Positions 54,510 through 63,229 are shown, counted from the stretch's first letter. The stretch: 64,000 nt of DNA from an uncultured Chryseobacterium sp. (GCF_936933875.1 NZ_CAKZIK010000085.1:50650-114649); one strand, 5' to 3'. Notes: a model not told the origin generated them from the sequence alone. Translations and numbers: made by a program.

Positions 54510-54790
54510 TTTTAGAAAAGGGAATCACGTGAAATCCGTGAACTGTCCCCGCAACTGTAAATCACAAATTTGTTAGAATGAGGTTCTCGAACTCTGAACA
54601 AATTTTAAAAATTTTCTGCTATCAATTATTAATTATTTCTTTTTAATTATTAATTGAAAAAGCCACTGAGCAATCGGGAAGGCGCAGAAAAAGTGAAAGT
54701 CAGGAGACCTTGCTGAAAGCAGTATTTATCAACACTTTCGGAGGAAAAGTTGTCATTTCTGAACAGTTCTGTTCAGCATTTGCCCTTATT
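54510..54790 (+). promoter_or_regulatory. Cobalamin (vitamin B12) riboswitch
   Basis: Consensus blocks occur in order: AAAGGGAATCACGTGAAATC and CCGTGAACTGTCCCCGCAAC near 54517-54556, GCCACTGAGC (54662-54671), CGGGAAGGCGC (54675-54685) and the B12 box AGTCAGGAGACCT (about 54698-54710). The middle is expanded to about 100 bases by an extra AT-rich arm. The candidate expression platform is a hairpin CTGAACAG/CTGTTCAG (54759-54776) followed by TTATTTTTT. It precedes a TonB-dependent receptor gene, a standard target for B12-dependent repression. Confidence 0.92.
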
Positions 54791-54832
54791 TTTTCCGGTA
54801 AGTAAAACTTTAACTAAAATTTTAATTTTTAA

Positions 54833-56746
54833 ATGAAAAAGAAATTAATTTTTGTTGGAGCAATGCTTGTCGTAAGTTCAAACATTTTCGCTCAACAGGA
54901 AGAGGAATTCAAAATTGAAGAAGTAACCATTGCTTCGAAAACACCGCAGCAACTGCACAACACAGGTAAAAACGTAAAACTGATTACTTCAAAAGATTTG
55001 GAGAAATACAAAGGACAAAACCTCAATGATGTTTTGGACCAGGTTGCCGGATTTCAGATTACCGGAAATTTCAACAATCAAACAGAGCCTAAATCCATGA
55101 AAATTCGCGGTGGAAAATCTGCAAACGTGTTGATTTTGTTGGATGGAGTTCCTTTGAAAGATGTTACCGGAAATGATTACACAGTTTCAGATTTGCGTTT
55201 AATTGCTCTCGAAAATGTAGAATCTATAGAGGTTCTGAACGGAGCGAGTTCAGTTTTGTACGGCTCTAATGCTACAGTTTCTGTCATTAATATTAAAACT
55301 AAAAAATTAGGTCAGAAAAAAATTGAAGGTTTGCTTTCCGCAAGAGGTGGCTCTTTCAACACTTTTGCACAAGATGCAGTTTTGAGAGGTAAGGTTGAAA
55401 AAATTAACTATCAACTTTCAGGTTTTAATGAAAAATCAGAAGGGCTTTCTTCGGCAATCGGAGAAAATTTTGACAAAGACGGTTGGGAAAAACAGAATGT
55501 TGCAGCAAACGTTGGATTTCAGGACAATAATTTTGAAATCGGTTTGAATTCAGGGTGGAATCACAATCTTTTCAAGTATGATGGCGGCGCTTTTACAGAC
55601 GGGAATCAGCGCGGTGACGATGAACAGTTTTACCTTGGAGGAAACGCAGGTTTCACTTATAATAAAGGAAAATTAAGTTTTAATATCCGAAATTCTACCA
55701 CAAACCGTCTGCTTGAAAATTTGGTTGGAAGCGATTATCAGGACCAATATCAATACAAGGGAAAAAATCTTTTCGCGGAACTTTTCAACGCCTACAAATT
55801 TTCTGAAAATGTAAATATTGTTGCCGGAGTTTCATATGAAAAACAGGCGATGAGTTATTCGGAATTACCATGGGGAGGAACATCCATGCAGGAAGTTCTG
55901 CCATCGGACGATACGAAAATTGAAAATTTTGATGCCTTTCTGAATGCGAATTTCCAGTACAGAAATCTTCATTTGGACGCAGGAGCAAGAATGACGAACC
56001 ATTCCAAGTTTGGAAATCACTTTGTGTACAGCGCGAATCCGTACTTTCTGAAAAATTTCGGAGCATTGTATTTTAAACTCGGTTATTCTTATGCGACAGC
56101 CTTTGTTGCGCCAACTTTATATCAAAATTACGGAGCGCTTCCTTACGTTTTACCGAATTTCGACCTGAAACCGGAAACCAATCAATCTCATGAAATCGAT
56201 TTAAGTTTTGGGAAAGTTGACAGAACTTTAAACTTTACAGCAAGTGTATTCCAAAGAAGTGAAGAAGATGTTTTTGCCTACCAAACTGTTGATTTCAATA
56301 CCTACGCCGGAAAATTTGTGAATGTTGATCAAAATAAAGTAAAAGGCTTTGAATTGGGATTTGATTATAAGTTAAACGAGGTTTTTAGTTTTGGAGGAAA
56401 CTTTGGTTTTGTGGAAAAATACAATGCTGCAACCATGCTGCGTCAACCCAAACAGAGAATTAATTCGTATGTGGACATTCTCCCTTTTAAAACTACCAGA
56501 ATTTATCTTACACATCAATATGTTGGAAAAAGAAGCGATGCCTATTACGATTCTGCAACGTACAGCGTGAAAAATGTTGAGAATGAAAGTTTCAATTTGT
56601 TTAATTTAAATGTGAATCAGAAAATCAATAACAAAATTGAAACGTATGTGAATGTCGGAAATCTTTTCAATACTTCGTATGTAGATGTTGTGGGATACAC
56701 AACGAAACCGAGAAATTACACTTTGGGAGTTTCTTATAAGTTTTAA
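54833..56746 (+). CDS. TonB-dependent receptor, probable cobalamin transporter (BtuB-like)
   Basis: A 637-residue outer-membrane receptor with signal peptide (KLIFVGAMLVVSSNIFAQ). The plug domain (about 35-155) contains EEVTIASKTPQQLHNTGKNV and VLILLDGVPLKDVTGNDYTV, followed by VESIEVLNGASSVLYGSNAT. The remainder is a beta-barrel ending in an aromatic residue (LGVSYKF). The cobalamin riboswitch upstream and a size near BtuB (about 600) indicate uptake of vitamin B12 or a relative, powered by TonB. The substrate is inferred from the riboswitch. Confidence 0.9.
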   Translation: MKKKLIFVGAMLVVSSNIFAQQEEEFKIEEVTIASKTPQQLHNTGKNVKLITSKDLEKYKGQNLNDVLDQVAGFQITGNFNNQTEPKSMKIRGGKSANVLILLDGVPLKDVTGNDYTVSDLRLIALENVESIEVLNGASSVLYGSNATVSVINIKTKKLGQKKIEGLLSARGGSFNTFAQDAVLRGKVEKINYQLSGFNEKSEGLSSAIGENFDKDGWEKQNVAANVGFQDNNFEIGLNSGWNHNLFKYDGGAFTDGNQRGDDEQFYLGGNAGFTYNKGKLSFNIRNSTTNRLLENLVGSDYQDQYQYKGKNLFAELFNAYKFSENVNIVAGVSYEKQAMSYSELPWGGTSMQEVLPSDDTKIENFDAFLNANFQYRNLHLDAGARMTNHSKFGNHFVYSANPYFLKNFGALYFKLGYSYATAFVAPTLYQNYGALPYVLPNFDLKPETNQSHEIDLSFGKVDRTLNFTASVFQRSEEDVFAYQTVDFNTYAGKFVNVDQNKVKGFELGFDYKLNEVFSFGGNFGFVEKYNAATMLRQPKQRINSYVDILPFKTTRIYLTHQYVGKRSDAYYDSATYSVKNVENESFNLFNLNVNQKINNKIETYVNVGNLFNTSYVDVVGYTTKPRNYTLGVSYKF

Positions 56747-56778
56747 GCGATTCTATCACACAAATTTTTTATTAAAAG

Positions 56779-56816
56779 CCCTTTCAGTGTTTCAAACGCT
56801 GAAAGGGTTTTGTTTT
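56779..56816 (+). terminator. Terminator of the TonB-dependent receptor gene
   Basis: CCCTTTCAGTGT (56779-56790) pairs with ACGCTGAAAGGG (56796-56807), one wobble, followed by TTTTGTTTT. It may also serve the convergent gene at 56861. Confidence 0.85.
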
Positions 56817-56860
56817 CCACACTTTATCAAAGTTTAAAATCTTTGACAAAGTTTTTTATA

Positions 56861-58282
56861 TTATTGAATTTTCAATCCTAACTTCGCCGCTTCAGCAATC
56901 ACAAAATTTCTTGCTTCATCTTTATCATTGGCAATTTCGCCTTCCAAAATGGCTTCCTTTACTTTTTCTTTTAAAGTTCCGATTTCTTTTCCAGGTTTTA
57001 AAGAAAACATCTCCATAATTTCTTCCCCGGAAATGGGTGGCTGAAAATTTCGAACATGGTCTTTTTCTTCTATTTCTGCAATTTTCCTCAGAACTTTATC
57101 AAAATTTTTCTGGAAACGTTCTTTCTTGAAATCGTTTTTAGTCGTGATGTCCGATTTACAAAGCGTTATCAAATCATCCAATTCTTCACCTGCATCAAAC
57201 AGCAATCTTCTTACCGCAGAATCTGAAACGTTATCCGAAATGACAGCAATTGGACGCGCATGCATTTTTACAAGCTTTTCCACGAATTTTTTTTCGTTTC
57301 CTAAAGGAAGTTTCAGGCGTGTAAAAATGTTTTTGATGAGTTTTGAACCTAAAAATTCATGTCCGTGAAAAGTCCAACCCGTTCCTTCAACGAATTTTTT
57401 AGTTGGCGCTTTTCCGATGTCATGAAGCAGAGCAGACCAACGCAGCCAAAGATTTTCGGTGTTCTGAGAAATATTATCTACAACTTCTAAAGTATGGTAA
57501 AAATTATCTTTGTGCGATTGTCCGTCGATTTCTTCAATACCTTTTAAAGCAGTTAATTCTGGAAGAATCTTTTCTAAAAGGGTTGTTTCTTGGAAAAGTT
57601 TCAGACCAACCGAAGGTTTTTCCGACAGCATAATTTTGTTGAATTCCACCATAATTCTTTCCATCGAAACAATCTTGATTCTTTGGGCTTCGTCTTTAAT
57701 TGCTTTCAAAGAATTTTCTTCAATTTGAAAATTTAAAGTTGAAGCAAAACGAATCGCACGCATCATTCGCAAAGGGTCGTCGCTGTAAGTTTGATGAGGT
57801 TCTAAAGGTGTTCGTAAAATTCCTTTCGTTAAATCTTCTCTTCCGTTAAAAGGGTCAATCAGTTCTCCAAAATTTTCTTTGTTCAAAGAAATTGCCATCG
57901 CGTTGATGGTGAAATCTCGGCGTTTTTGGTCGTCTTCCAAAGTTCCGTTTTCAACTGCCGGTTTTCGGGAATCTTCAGAATAACTTTCTTTTCTTGCACC
58001 GACGAATTCCAAATCCAAATCGTTGTGTTTGAACATCGCCGTTCCATACGTTTTGAACACCGAAATTTTTAGTTTTGGATTAATCTCTTCGGCAACTGCT
58101 TTTGCAAGGGTGATTCCGTTTTGTTCGGTAACGAAATCAATGTCAGTTGGTGCTTTTCGCGACATCAATAAATCCCGAACGTAACCACCAACAATATAAA
58201 CAGTTTGCTTGTTTCGCGAAGCAACTTCGGAAATGGTTTTGAAAAGTTTGAGGTTTCTGTTCTGATTGAGGTTGATTTGCAT
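56861..58282 (-). CDS. cca: CCA tRNA nucleotidyltransferase with HD domain
   Basis: A 473-residue enzyme adding the CCA 3' end to tRNAs. The nucleotidyltransferase motif YIVGGYVRDLLMSRKAPTDI followed by DFVTE carries GG and the DxD metal pair; the RNA-binding helices follow, with PLRMMRAIRFASTLNFQIEE. The HD domain is at LRWSALLHDIGKAPTK, a feature of many bacterial enzymes giving phosphohydrolase activity. Length is normal. Confidence 0.92.
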   Translation of the reverse strand: MQINLNQNRNLKLFKTISEVASRNKQTVYIVGGYVRDLLMSRKAPTDIDFVTEQNGITLAKAVAEEINPKLKISVFKTYGTAMFKHNDLDLEFVGARKESYSEDSRKPAVENGTLEDDQKRRDFTINAMAISLNKENFGELIDPFNGREDLTKGILRTPLEPHQTYSDDPLRMMRAIRFASTLNFQIEENSLKAIKDEAQRIKIVSMERIMVEFNKIMLSEKPSVGLKLFQETTLLEKILPELTALKGIEEIDGQSHKDNFYHTLEVVDNISQNTENLWLRWSALLHDIGKAPTKKFVEGTGWTFHGHEFLGSKLIKNIFTRLKLPLGNEKKFVEKLVKMHARPIAVISDNVSDSAVRRLLFDAGEELDDLITLCKSDITTKNDFKKERFQKNFDKVLRKIAEIEEKDHVRNFQPPISGEEIMEMFSLKPGKEIGTLKEKVKEAILEGEIANDKDEARNFVIAEAAKLGLKIQ

Positions 58283-58295
58283 GCTTTAAAAAACG

Positions 58296-58355
58296 CTCGC
58301 AGATTGTGCTGATTCAGCAGATAAAAAAATCAGCGCAATCAGCGTAATCTGCGAG
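58296..58355. repeat. Imperfect intergenic palindrome
   Basis: A 27-base arm starting CTCGCAGATT (58296-58322) is complementary, with a few mismatches, to 58329-58355 ending AATCTGCGAG. It sits between two minus-strand genes. A related ATCTGCGTAATC block occurs near 38830. Confidence 0.6.
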
Positions 58356-58383
58356 AAATATTGAACAAAGATAAGAAATCTAA

Positions 58384-58932
58384 TTATTCTCTGAGAACTT
58401 TTACTCGACCATCACTCCAAATCCTAATCACGGAAGAACCTGAATATTGTGACACTTTTTCGCGGTTTTCTTCAACAGCATAATCCACCAAATCCACAAT
58501 TTCGGGATTGATGTCGGAGAATTTCAGGGGACTTTTATCACCACTAAAATTCGCGGATGTAGAAACCAAAGGTTTGTTGAGTTTTGAAATGAGTTTTTTG
58601 CAGAAATCATCTTTAATCAAACGGATTCCGATGCTTCCGTCTTCAGCCAGTATTTCTTTGGGCAAACCACGTGGATTATCATAAACTAACGTCACAGGTT
58701 TTTCCGAAAGGTCAATAATTTCCCAGGCCATTTCCGGAACGTCCACCAAATCCTGCAATCGTTTTTCGCTTTCCACGAGAATAATCATGGATTTGGTTTT
58801 CTCACGTTTTTTGATTTCAAAAATTTTGTTGATGGCTTCAATATTGGTGGCATCACAGCCAATTCCCCAAATCGTATCGGTTGGATAAAGGATAGTTCCG
58901 CCGGATTTTAGTGTTTCAAGTGCTTTTTCCAT
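58384..58932 (-). CDS. tsaC: L-threonylcarbamoyladenylate synthase
   Basis: A 182-residue YrdC/Sua5-type enzyme making threonylcarbamoyl-AMP for the t6A37 modification of tRNAs. Marks include GTILYPTDTIWGIGCDATN, KKREKTKSMIILV and PLVSTSANFSGD. It is a stand-alone short form without the Sua5 C-terminal domain. Its ATG overlaps the stop of the acetyltransferase gene by one base, so the two are co-translated. Confidence 0.9.
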   Translation of the reverse strand: MEKALETLKSGGTILYPTDTIWGIGCDATNIEAINKIFEIKKREKTKSMIILVESEKRLQDLVDVPEMAWEIIDLSEKPVTLVYDNPRGLPKEILAEDGSIGIRLIKDDFCKKLISKLNKPLVSTSANFSGDKSPLKFSDINPEIVDLVDYAVEENREKVSQYSGSSVIRIWSDGRVKVLRE

Positions 58933-59384
58933 TATGCTTCAGGATTTGTCCATTCGTAAAAATTGCTGTGTGTATTGAGTTCAAAATCCGTTCTTGGATG
59001 TAATTGATTTCCGATGTCGTTGGTTTTATCGGTTTCAAGCAAAACTCCACATGCTTTGTTGCTTCGGCAAAGTTGCTTCGCTTCCTCAATCAATGCTTTT
59101 GAAAACCCTTTTCCACGATAGTTTTCATTCACATAAAGGTCGTTCAGCAACCAATAAGTTTTCATTCTTGTCGAAGAAAATAGAGGATAAAGTTGTGTAA
59201 AACCCACCAGTTCTCCATCGTGTTCTGCAACAAAAATTTCGGATTGATTTTTTTGAAGTCTTTCCGACAAAAATTGTTTTGCACCTTCCAAATCCGATTC
59301 TTTGTGATACCAAACTCTGTATTGGTCAAACAACGCTGAAAGTTGAGCTGAATCTTCTATTGTTGCTATGCGAGTTTTTTTCAT
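58932..59384 (-). CDS. GNAT family N-acetyltransferase
   Basis: A 150-residue acetyltransferase with the acetyl-CoA-binding stretch NDLYVNENYRGKGFSKALIE and a FTQLYPLFSSTRM strand before it. The substrate is unknown. It is the first gene of a pair with tsaC. The start codon (59382-59384) is only four bases from the RAYT element, so that element supplies the DNA immediately upstream, including any promoter or ribosome-binding sequence. Confidence 0.85.
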   Translation of the reverse strand: MKKTRIATIEDSAQLSALFDQYRVWYHKESDLEGAKQFLSERLQKNQSEIFVAEHDGELVGFTQLYPLFSSTRMKTYWLLNDLYVNENYRGKGFSKALIEEAKQLCRSNKACGVLLETDKTNDIGNQLHPRTDFELNTHSNFYEWTNPEA

Positions 59385-59388
59385 TTTA

Positions 59389-59979
59389 TCAATAGGAACG
59401 GGCTTTAGCCCGTTTTCAAATGTTCATTTGTTAATTGGCTTTAGCCAAAATTTATTTTAAGATTTTGAAACCATAATGACCAATAAATTTTTCATATTCT
59501 TCGATGAAAGAATGTTTGGTGTGATGGCTTTCTTGGTTTTTAATGTAATTTCTAACTTTTTCAATATGGCTTTCTGAAATTGAAACGGCTAAATACTCAT
59601 CCTGCCAAGAAAATTTTTCAGATGAAAAATTTTGTTTATTAAACCAAAACGAACTTTCACCTTTTATCATTTGCGCAACTTTTTCAACAGTTTGATTTGA
59701 ACCTAATGAAACTAAACAATGACAATGGTCTGAAAATCCATTAATCATATCAATGAAAATTCCCTTCTCTTCAGAATTTTGTTTAATGTGTGTCCACATT
59801 TTTATTCTCAAATCTTTAGAATTGAGAGAAGGTTTTCTTTCATGAGTTGAAAAAACGAGATGGATGTATATTTTAATGAAAGACATAATTTATATTCAAA
59901 AATACGGAATTTAGATTTTGGCTAAAGCCAATGGGAATTGTTTCAATAAAAAAAACGGGCTAAAGCCCGTTCCTATTGA
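59389..59979. mobile_element. RAYT element bounded by perfect 28-bp inverted repeats
   Basis: 59389-59416 and 59952-59979 are exact inverted complements (beginning TCAATAGGAACGGGC). Each contains an inner palindrome AACGGGCTTTAGCCCGTT. Inside them a second pair, TTGGCTTTAGCCAA (59436-59449) and its complement (59918-59931), flanks the transposase gene. The nested palindromes and single HUH transposase fit a REP-associated tyrosine transposase unit. Confidence 0.85.
59452..59886 (-). CDS. REP-associated tyrosine transposase (IS200-like)
   Basis: A 144-residue Y1 transposase of the IS200/RAYT group, a single-strand DNA nuclease that recognises hairpins. The HUH motif is DHCHCLVSL and the candidate nucleophile Tyr is in VRNYIKNQESHH. 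It occupies almost all the space between the inner palindromes of the element, and its stop lies inside the left one. The reading frame is intact, so it may be active. Confidence 0.88.
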   Translation of the reverse strand: MSFIKIYIHLVFSTHERKPSLNSKDLRIKMWTHIKQNSEEKGIFIDMINGFSDHCHCLVSLGSNQTVEKVAQMIKGESSFWFNKQNFSSEKFSWQDEYLAVSISESHIEKVRNYIKNQESHHTKHSFIEEYEKFIGHYGFKILK

Positions 59980-59990
59980 TTTTATAACCT

Positions 59991-60494
59991 TTACATTTTC
60001 GGCAAATATCTTTCTTTAATAATGTTCAAGTGATGAATATTATGTCCGACAATTAATTTTCCAAGAGTTTCAACGGAGATTTCGTTTTTGTTGGCAGTTC
60101 CCGTTCTTTGAAGCGTTTCGGTATTCAAATTTTTGAAAAAAGAAACTGAAATTTTTCTGCTGAGTTTGAATTCTTCAATCAGTTCAATTAAAGAATAATC
60201 TGCTGCATTATTATTTTCTCCGTATAATTCCTCATCCCAACCTGCGAGTTCCGTTTGATCGTTTCTAGAAAAACGGAGTGCTCTGTAATTGAATATTTTT
60301 TCAGCATCAATTAAATGCTGAAGCAAAATTTTCAGCGTCCATTTTCCTTCAGCATAAGCGAAATCGGCCTGTTCTTCAGATAAATTTTCGTAAATTTCCA
60401 ATGTTTGACTTCCCGCTTTTTCCATTTCAGAAAGCTAGTTTTCGCAGGGAATTAAATCCAGATAACGCTGGATATATTTTTGAAATTCTGTCAT
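59991..60494 (-). pseudogene. DinB-family protein with in-frame TAG stop
   Basis: Translation from an ATG at 60494 reads MTEFQKYIQRYLDLIPCEN, then a TAG at 60437-60435, then LSEMEKAGSQTLEIYENLSE and onward to the stop at 59991. The frame after the TAG matches DinB/YfiT-like proteins with the metal-binding His residues (LLQHLIDAEKIFNYR and VGHNIHHLNIIKE). Relatives would have Trp at the stop (ENWLSEM), a TGG to TAG change. A restart at 60425 would give a 144-residue protein lacking 23 residues. Confidence 0.8.
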
Positions 60495-60504
60495 CTTAAA
60501 AATT

Positions 60505-60531
60505 ATAAAAAAAACGGGCAAAAACCCGTTT
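60505..60531 (-). terminator. Terminator of the trans-sulfuration gene
   Basis: AAACGGG (60512-60518) pairs with CCCGTTT (60525-60531); on the minus strand T run follows. It lies six bases after the stop at 60537. Confidence 0.82.
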
Positions 60532-60536
60532 CAATT

Positions 60537-61679
60537 TTATGCAAATGCTCTTTCGAGGTCTGCAATTAAATCATCAATGTCTTCAATGCCGACACTTAAT
60601 CTTACCAAATCGTCTGTGATTCCGATCTCTGCTCTTTTTTCTGCAGGAATCGACGCGTGTGTCATCAAAGCCGGGTGATTGGCCAAAGATTCTACACCTC
60701 CTAAAGATTCAGCCAAAGTGAAGACTTTCAATTTTTCCAAAAATTTCACGGCATCATCTTTTTTACCGGACTTAAAGTTGAAAGAAACCATTCCGCCAAA
60801 TCCGTTTTTCATTTGAGATTTCGCCAATTCATGTTGTGGATGAGATGAAAGTCCAGGATAAATTACATCTTTCACTAAAGCATGATTTTGAAGATATTCC
60901 GCAATTTTTTGTCCGTTTTCAGAGTGACGCTGCATTCTCAGAGCCAACGTTTTAATTCCTCTCAAAACCAAATAAGAATCGTGAGGTCCTAAAATTCCAC
61001 CGCTCGCAAACTGAATGAAGTGCAGTTTTTCTCCCAATTCCGTGTCTTTTGCAATCAAAGCACCTGCAATAACATCAGAATGTCCTCCCAAATATTTCGT
61101 TGCAGAGTGCATCACAATATCTGCTCCCAAATCCAACGGACGCTGAATGTATGGCGATGCAAAAGTATTGTCAACGGCGACCAAAATATTTTTTGCTTTT
61201 GCGATATCGCAAACTGCTTTAATGTCAATCAGCTTCATCAAAGGATTGGTTGGAGTTTCCAGCCAAATGAGTTTAGTATTTTCCGTGATGTGGTCTGCAA
61301 CTTTTGAAGCATCATCCATATTTACGAAAGTGAATTTCAACTGATATTTGTCGAAAAGACGTGTAAACATTCTGTACGTTCCGCCGTATAAATCGTCGCA
61401 GGCAATTACTTCATCACCCGGATTTAATAATTTCAGAACACAGTCGATTGCAGCCAAACCAGAACCGAAAGCCAAACCTCTCGCTCCGTTTTCGATGCTT
61501 GCCAAACCGTCTTCCAAAGCCTGTCTCGTAGGATTTGCCGCTCTGGAATATTCGTAGCCGGAATGTACTCCAGGAGATTTCTGAGCAAAAGTGGAGGTTA
61601 AAAATACCGGAACATTTACCGAACCTGTTGCAGATTCGTGGTGTTGTCCACCGTGGATTACTTTTGTATTGAAGTTCAT
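60537..61679 (-). CDS. Cystathionine gamma-synthase family trans-sulfuration enzyme
   Basis: A 380-residue PLP enzyme of the Cys/Met metabolism family. The PLP lysine is Lys195 in MHSATKYLGGHSDV, with EYSRAANPTRQALE near the start and VESLANHPALMTHASIP near the end. Reactions in this family include cystathionine gamma-synthase, gamma-lyase and O-acetylhomoserine sulfhydrylase; the Glu/Ser arrangement favours synthase (metB-like), but motifs do not settle it. It links to the cysteine genes at 38.9-40.8 kb by pathway, not position. The gene is alone between repeats and terminator. Confidence 0.88.
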   Translation of the reverse strand: MNFNTKVIHGGQHHESATGSVNVPVFLTSTFAQKSPGVHSGYEYSRAANPTRQALEDGLASIENGARGLAFGSGLAAIDCVLKLLNPGDEVIACDDLYGGTYRMFTRLFDKYQLKFTFVNMDDASKVADHITENTKLIWLETPTNPLMKLIDIKAVCDIAKAKNILVAVDNTFASPYIQRPLDLGADIVMHSATKYLGGHSDVIAGALIAKDTELGEKLHFIQFASGGILGPHDSYLVLRGIKTLALRMQRHSENGQKIAEYLQNHALVKDVIYPGLSSHPQHELAKSQMKNGFGGMVSFNFKSGKKDDAVKFLEKLKVFTLAESLGGVESLANHPALMTHASIPAEKRAEIGITDDLVRLSVGIEDIDDLIADLERAFA

Positions 61680-61687
61680 AATTGTTG

Positions 61688-61776
61688 CTTTCTGCTTTCA
61701 GCCATCTGCTTTCGGCAAAACAAATGCTGAAGATTAAAGAAAATTTTTAAAGCTGAAAGCCGACTGCCGAAAGCCG
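61688..61776. repeat. Intergenic inverted repeat of CTTTCGGC type
   Basis: CTTTCTGCTTTCAGCCATCT and GCTTTCGGCA (61688-61717) are complemented by AGCTGAAAGCCGACTGCCGA and AAGCCGACT (61751-61779). Such Ser-codon-like tracts are a common flavobacterial intergenic hairpin. Confidence 0.6.
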
Positions 61777-61785
61777 ACTGATGTT

Positions 61786-62112
61786 TTACATTTTTATTGC
61801 TGATTTCTGTGCAAATTCTTCTGCCATTTCTTCCATCCAAGCTGCAACGTCATCTTCTCCGGAAGCTCTGTGGTAAGTGTTTCCCAAAGAAACTAAAATC
61901 TGGTGGATGAACATTTTCATTTGGTCTAAAGGCATATCTTTTGTCCAAAGGTCGATTCTTAAAGCTTCCATCGCTTTATCATCCCAAACTGAAATCATCG
62001 TGGCTTTTGTTTCCTGTTTTTCAACGCCGCCGTCTTCGGCATTCCAGGTCATTTTTTCAGGAATATGGTTTTCGTCGAGTTCGACGTCAATTGTTATCTG
62101 GGTTTTTCTCAT
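61786..62112 (-). CDS. gldC: Gliding motility protein GldC
   Basis: A 108-residue small protein starting MRKTQITIDVELDENHIPEK and carrying a Trp/Asp-rich body (ISVWDDKAMEALRIDLWTKD), characteristic of GldC, a component required for full gliding motility in flavobacteria. It starts at the last base of the gldB stop, so the two are translated together. No signal peptide is present, consistent with a cytoplasmic or peripheral protein. Confidence 0.92.
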   Translation of the reverse strand: MRKTQITIDVELDENHIPEKMTWNAEDGGVEKQETKATMISVWDDKAMEALRIDLWTKDMPLDQMKMFIHQILVSLGNTYHRASGEDDVAAWMEEMAEEFAQKSAIKM

Positions 62113-63089
62113 TATTGCTGAGGTTTGTAATTACTTTCGTTAAATATCTGTTCTGAATTCATTTTCAGGAAATCCTGAAGTTTGGTCTCCGGTTTTTCAT
62201 TGAAAAAAACGCGGCAAATCTGCCATCCTGTAAAAATACCGATTTGTGGCGATGACTGATTGTCGATTTCGGTATAAAATTTTGAAAACGGTCCCGGTTT
62301 GATGAAACGCTCATTCAAACGCTGATCGTCACTGAAAAGTAAATCGTTTTCCACAAAGAAATTCCAAATATTAGCTTCGTTTGATTTTGCCCAATCGTAT
62401 TGCTTTTGGGTGTAATTGATTTTTAAATAATCAGGTTCATTAGGAAGGAAAGCGTCCTGAAGCGTCATCAGTTTACCGTTATAAATCAGTTCATCAATAA
62501 ATTTTTGATGGTCGCCGTTGTATGGAACTAAATTTTCCGCCAAAATTTCAGAAACTTTCGGAACAATATTACTAGAATTCATGGATTTTTGGATGTACAA
62601 ATCCAAACCTTTGTAATTGGCGTTGCTTTCACCCATAAAACCTGTTACATCAATGAAAAGCATGTTGGCTTCCGGTTGCAAAAAAATAGGTTCTGTCGCC
62701 ATTTGTAATGCTGATGAATACAAATTTACTTTTGGGGTTTTAAATTCAGGAAAATAAAATTTTACTCTCGAAAACAAAGCTGCTAAATCTTTATTGAGTT
62801 TATTGATATCAATTTTTGAAATAGCTTCTTTATAGATTTTGATTTCGTCGGCATCCTTTCTTCTGGCTTCAAAAACTTCATCAGTATTGCTTCCCTGAAA
62901 CCAAGGGTATTTCGCTTTAAATTCCTCTAAAGAAATGGAAGGATTGTACAGTTCACTAGAAATATCGGTGATTTCAACTTTCTGAATTGGAGCATCGATT
63001 TCCGTTTTCCAAAGATTGGGATTTTCCTTTTTGCAGGATGAAACTGCGAAGAAGGATGTTAGCGTTGCTACTACAATGATTTTTTTCAT
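62112..63089 (-). CDS. gldB: Gliding motility lipoprotein GldB
   Basis: A 325-residue lipoprotein. The start is the ATG at 63089 (MKKIIVVATLTSFFAVSSC), since the frame above it begins with TTG only. Cys19 in VSSCKKEN is the lipidation site. The body matches GldB (IDINKLNKDLAALFSRVKFY, EFKTPKVNLYSSALQMATEP), needed for gliding in this phylum. It is followed directly by gldC. A REP-like repeat (63094-63121) lies immediately upstream of the start codon. Confidence 0.92.
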   Translation of the reverse strand: MKKIIVVATLTSFFAVSSCKKENPNLWKTEIDAPIQKVEITDISSELYNPSISLEEFKAKYPWFQGSNTDEVFEARRKDADEIKIYKEAISKIDINKLNKDLAALFSRVKFYFPEFKTPKVNLYSSALQMATEPIFLQPEANMLFIDVTGFMGESNANYKGLDLYIQKSMNSSNIVPKVSEILAENLVPYNGDHQKFIDELIYNGKLMTLQDAFLPNEPDYLKINYTQKQYDWAKSNEANIWNFFVENDLLFSDDQRLNERFIKPGPFSKFYTEIDNQSSPQIGIFTGWQICRVFFNEKPETKLQDFLKMNSEQIFNESNYKPQQ

Positions 63090-63093
63090 GAAA

Positions 63094-63170
63094 ACCAATA
63101 TGTCGCAGCTCTGCTGCTTCCTTTTAATTATATAATGTTTCTACCAATATTTCGCGGCTCTGCCGCTTTA
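63094..63170. repeat. Two direct copies of a REP-like hairpin
   Basis: Copies at 63094-63121 and 63143-63170 each start ACCAATAT and contain a hairpin GC(A/G)GC-TCT-GC(T/C)GC. The right copy has the perfect form GCGGCTCTGCCGC. They lie between gldB (minus) and the acetyltransferase (plus), the first only five bases from the gldB ATG. Confidence 0.75.
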
Positions 63171-63229
63171 GATGCGAAAATTTATTTATATTTTTACATC
63201 AAATTAAGGTGTACAAAAGTAACGAAAAA

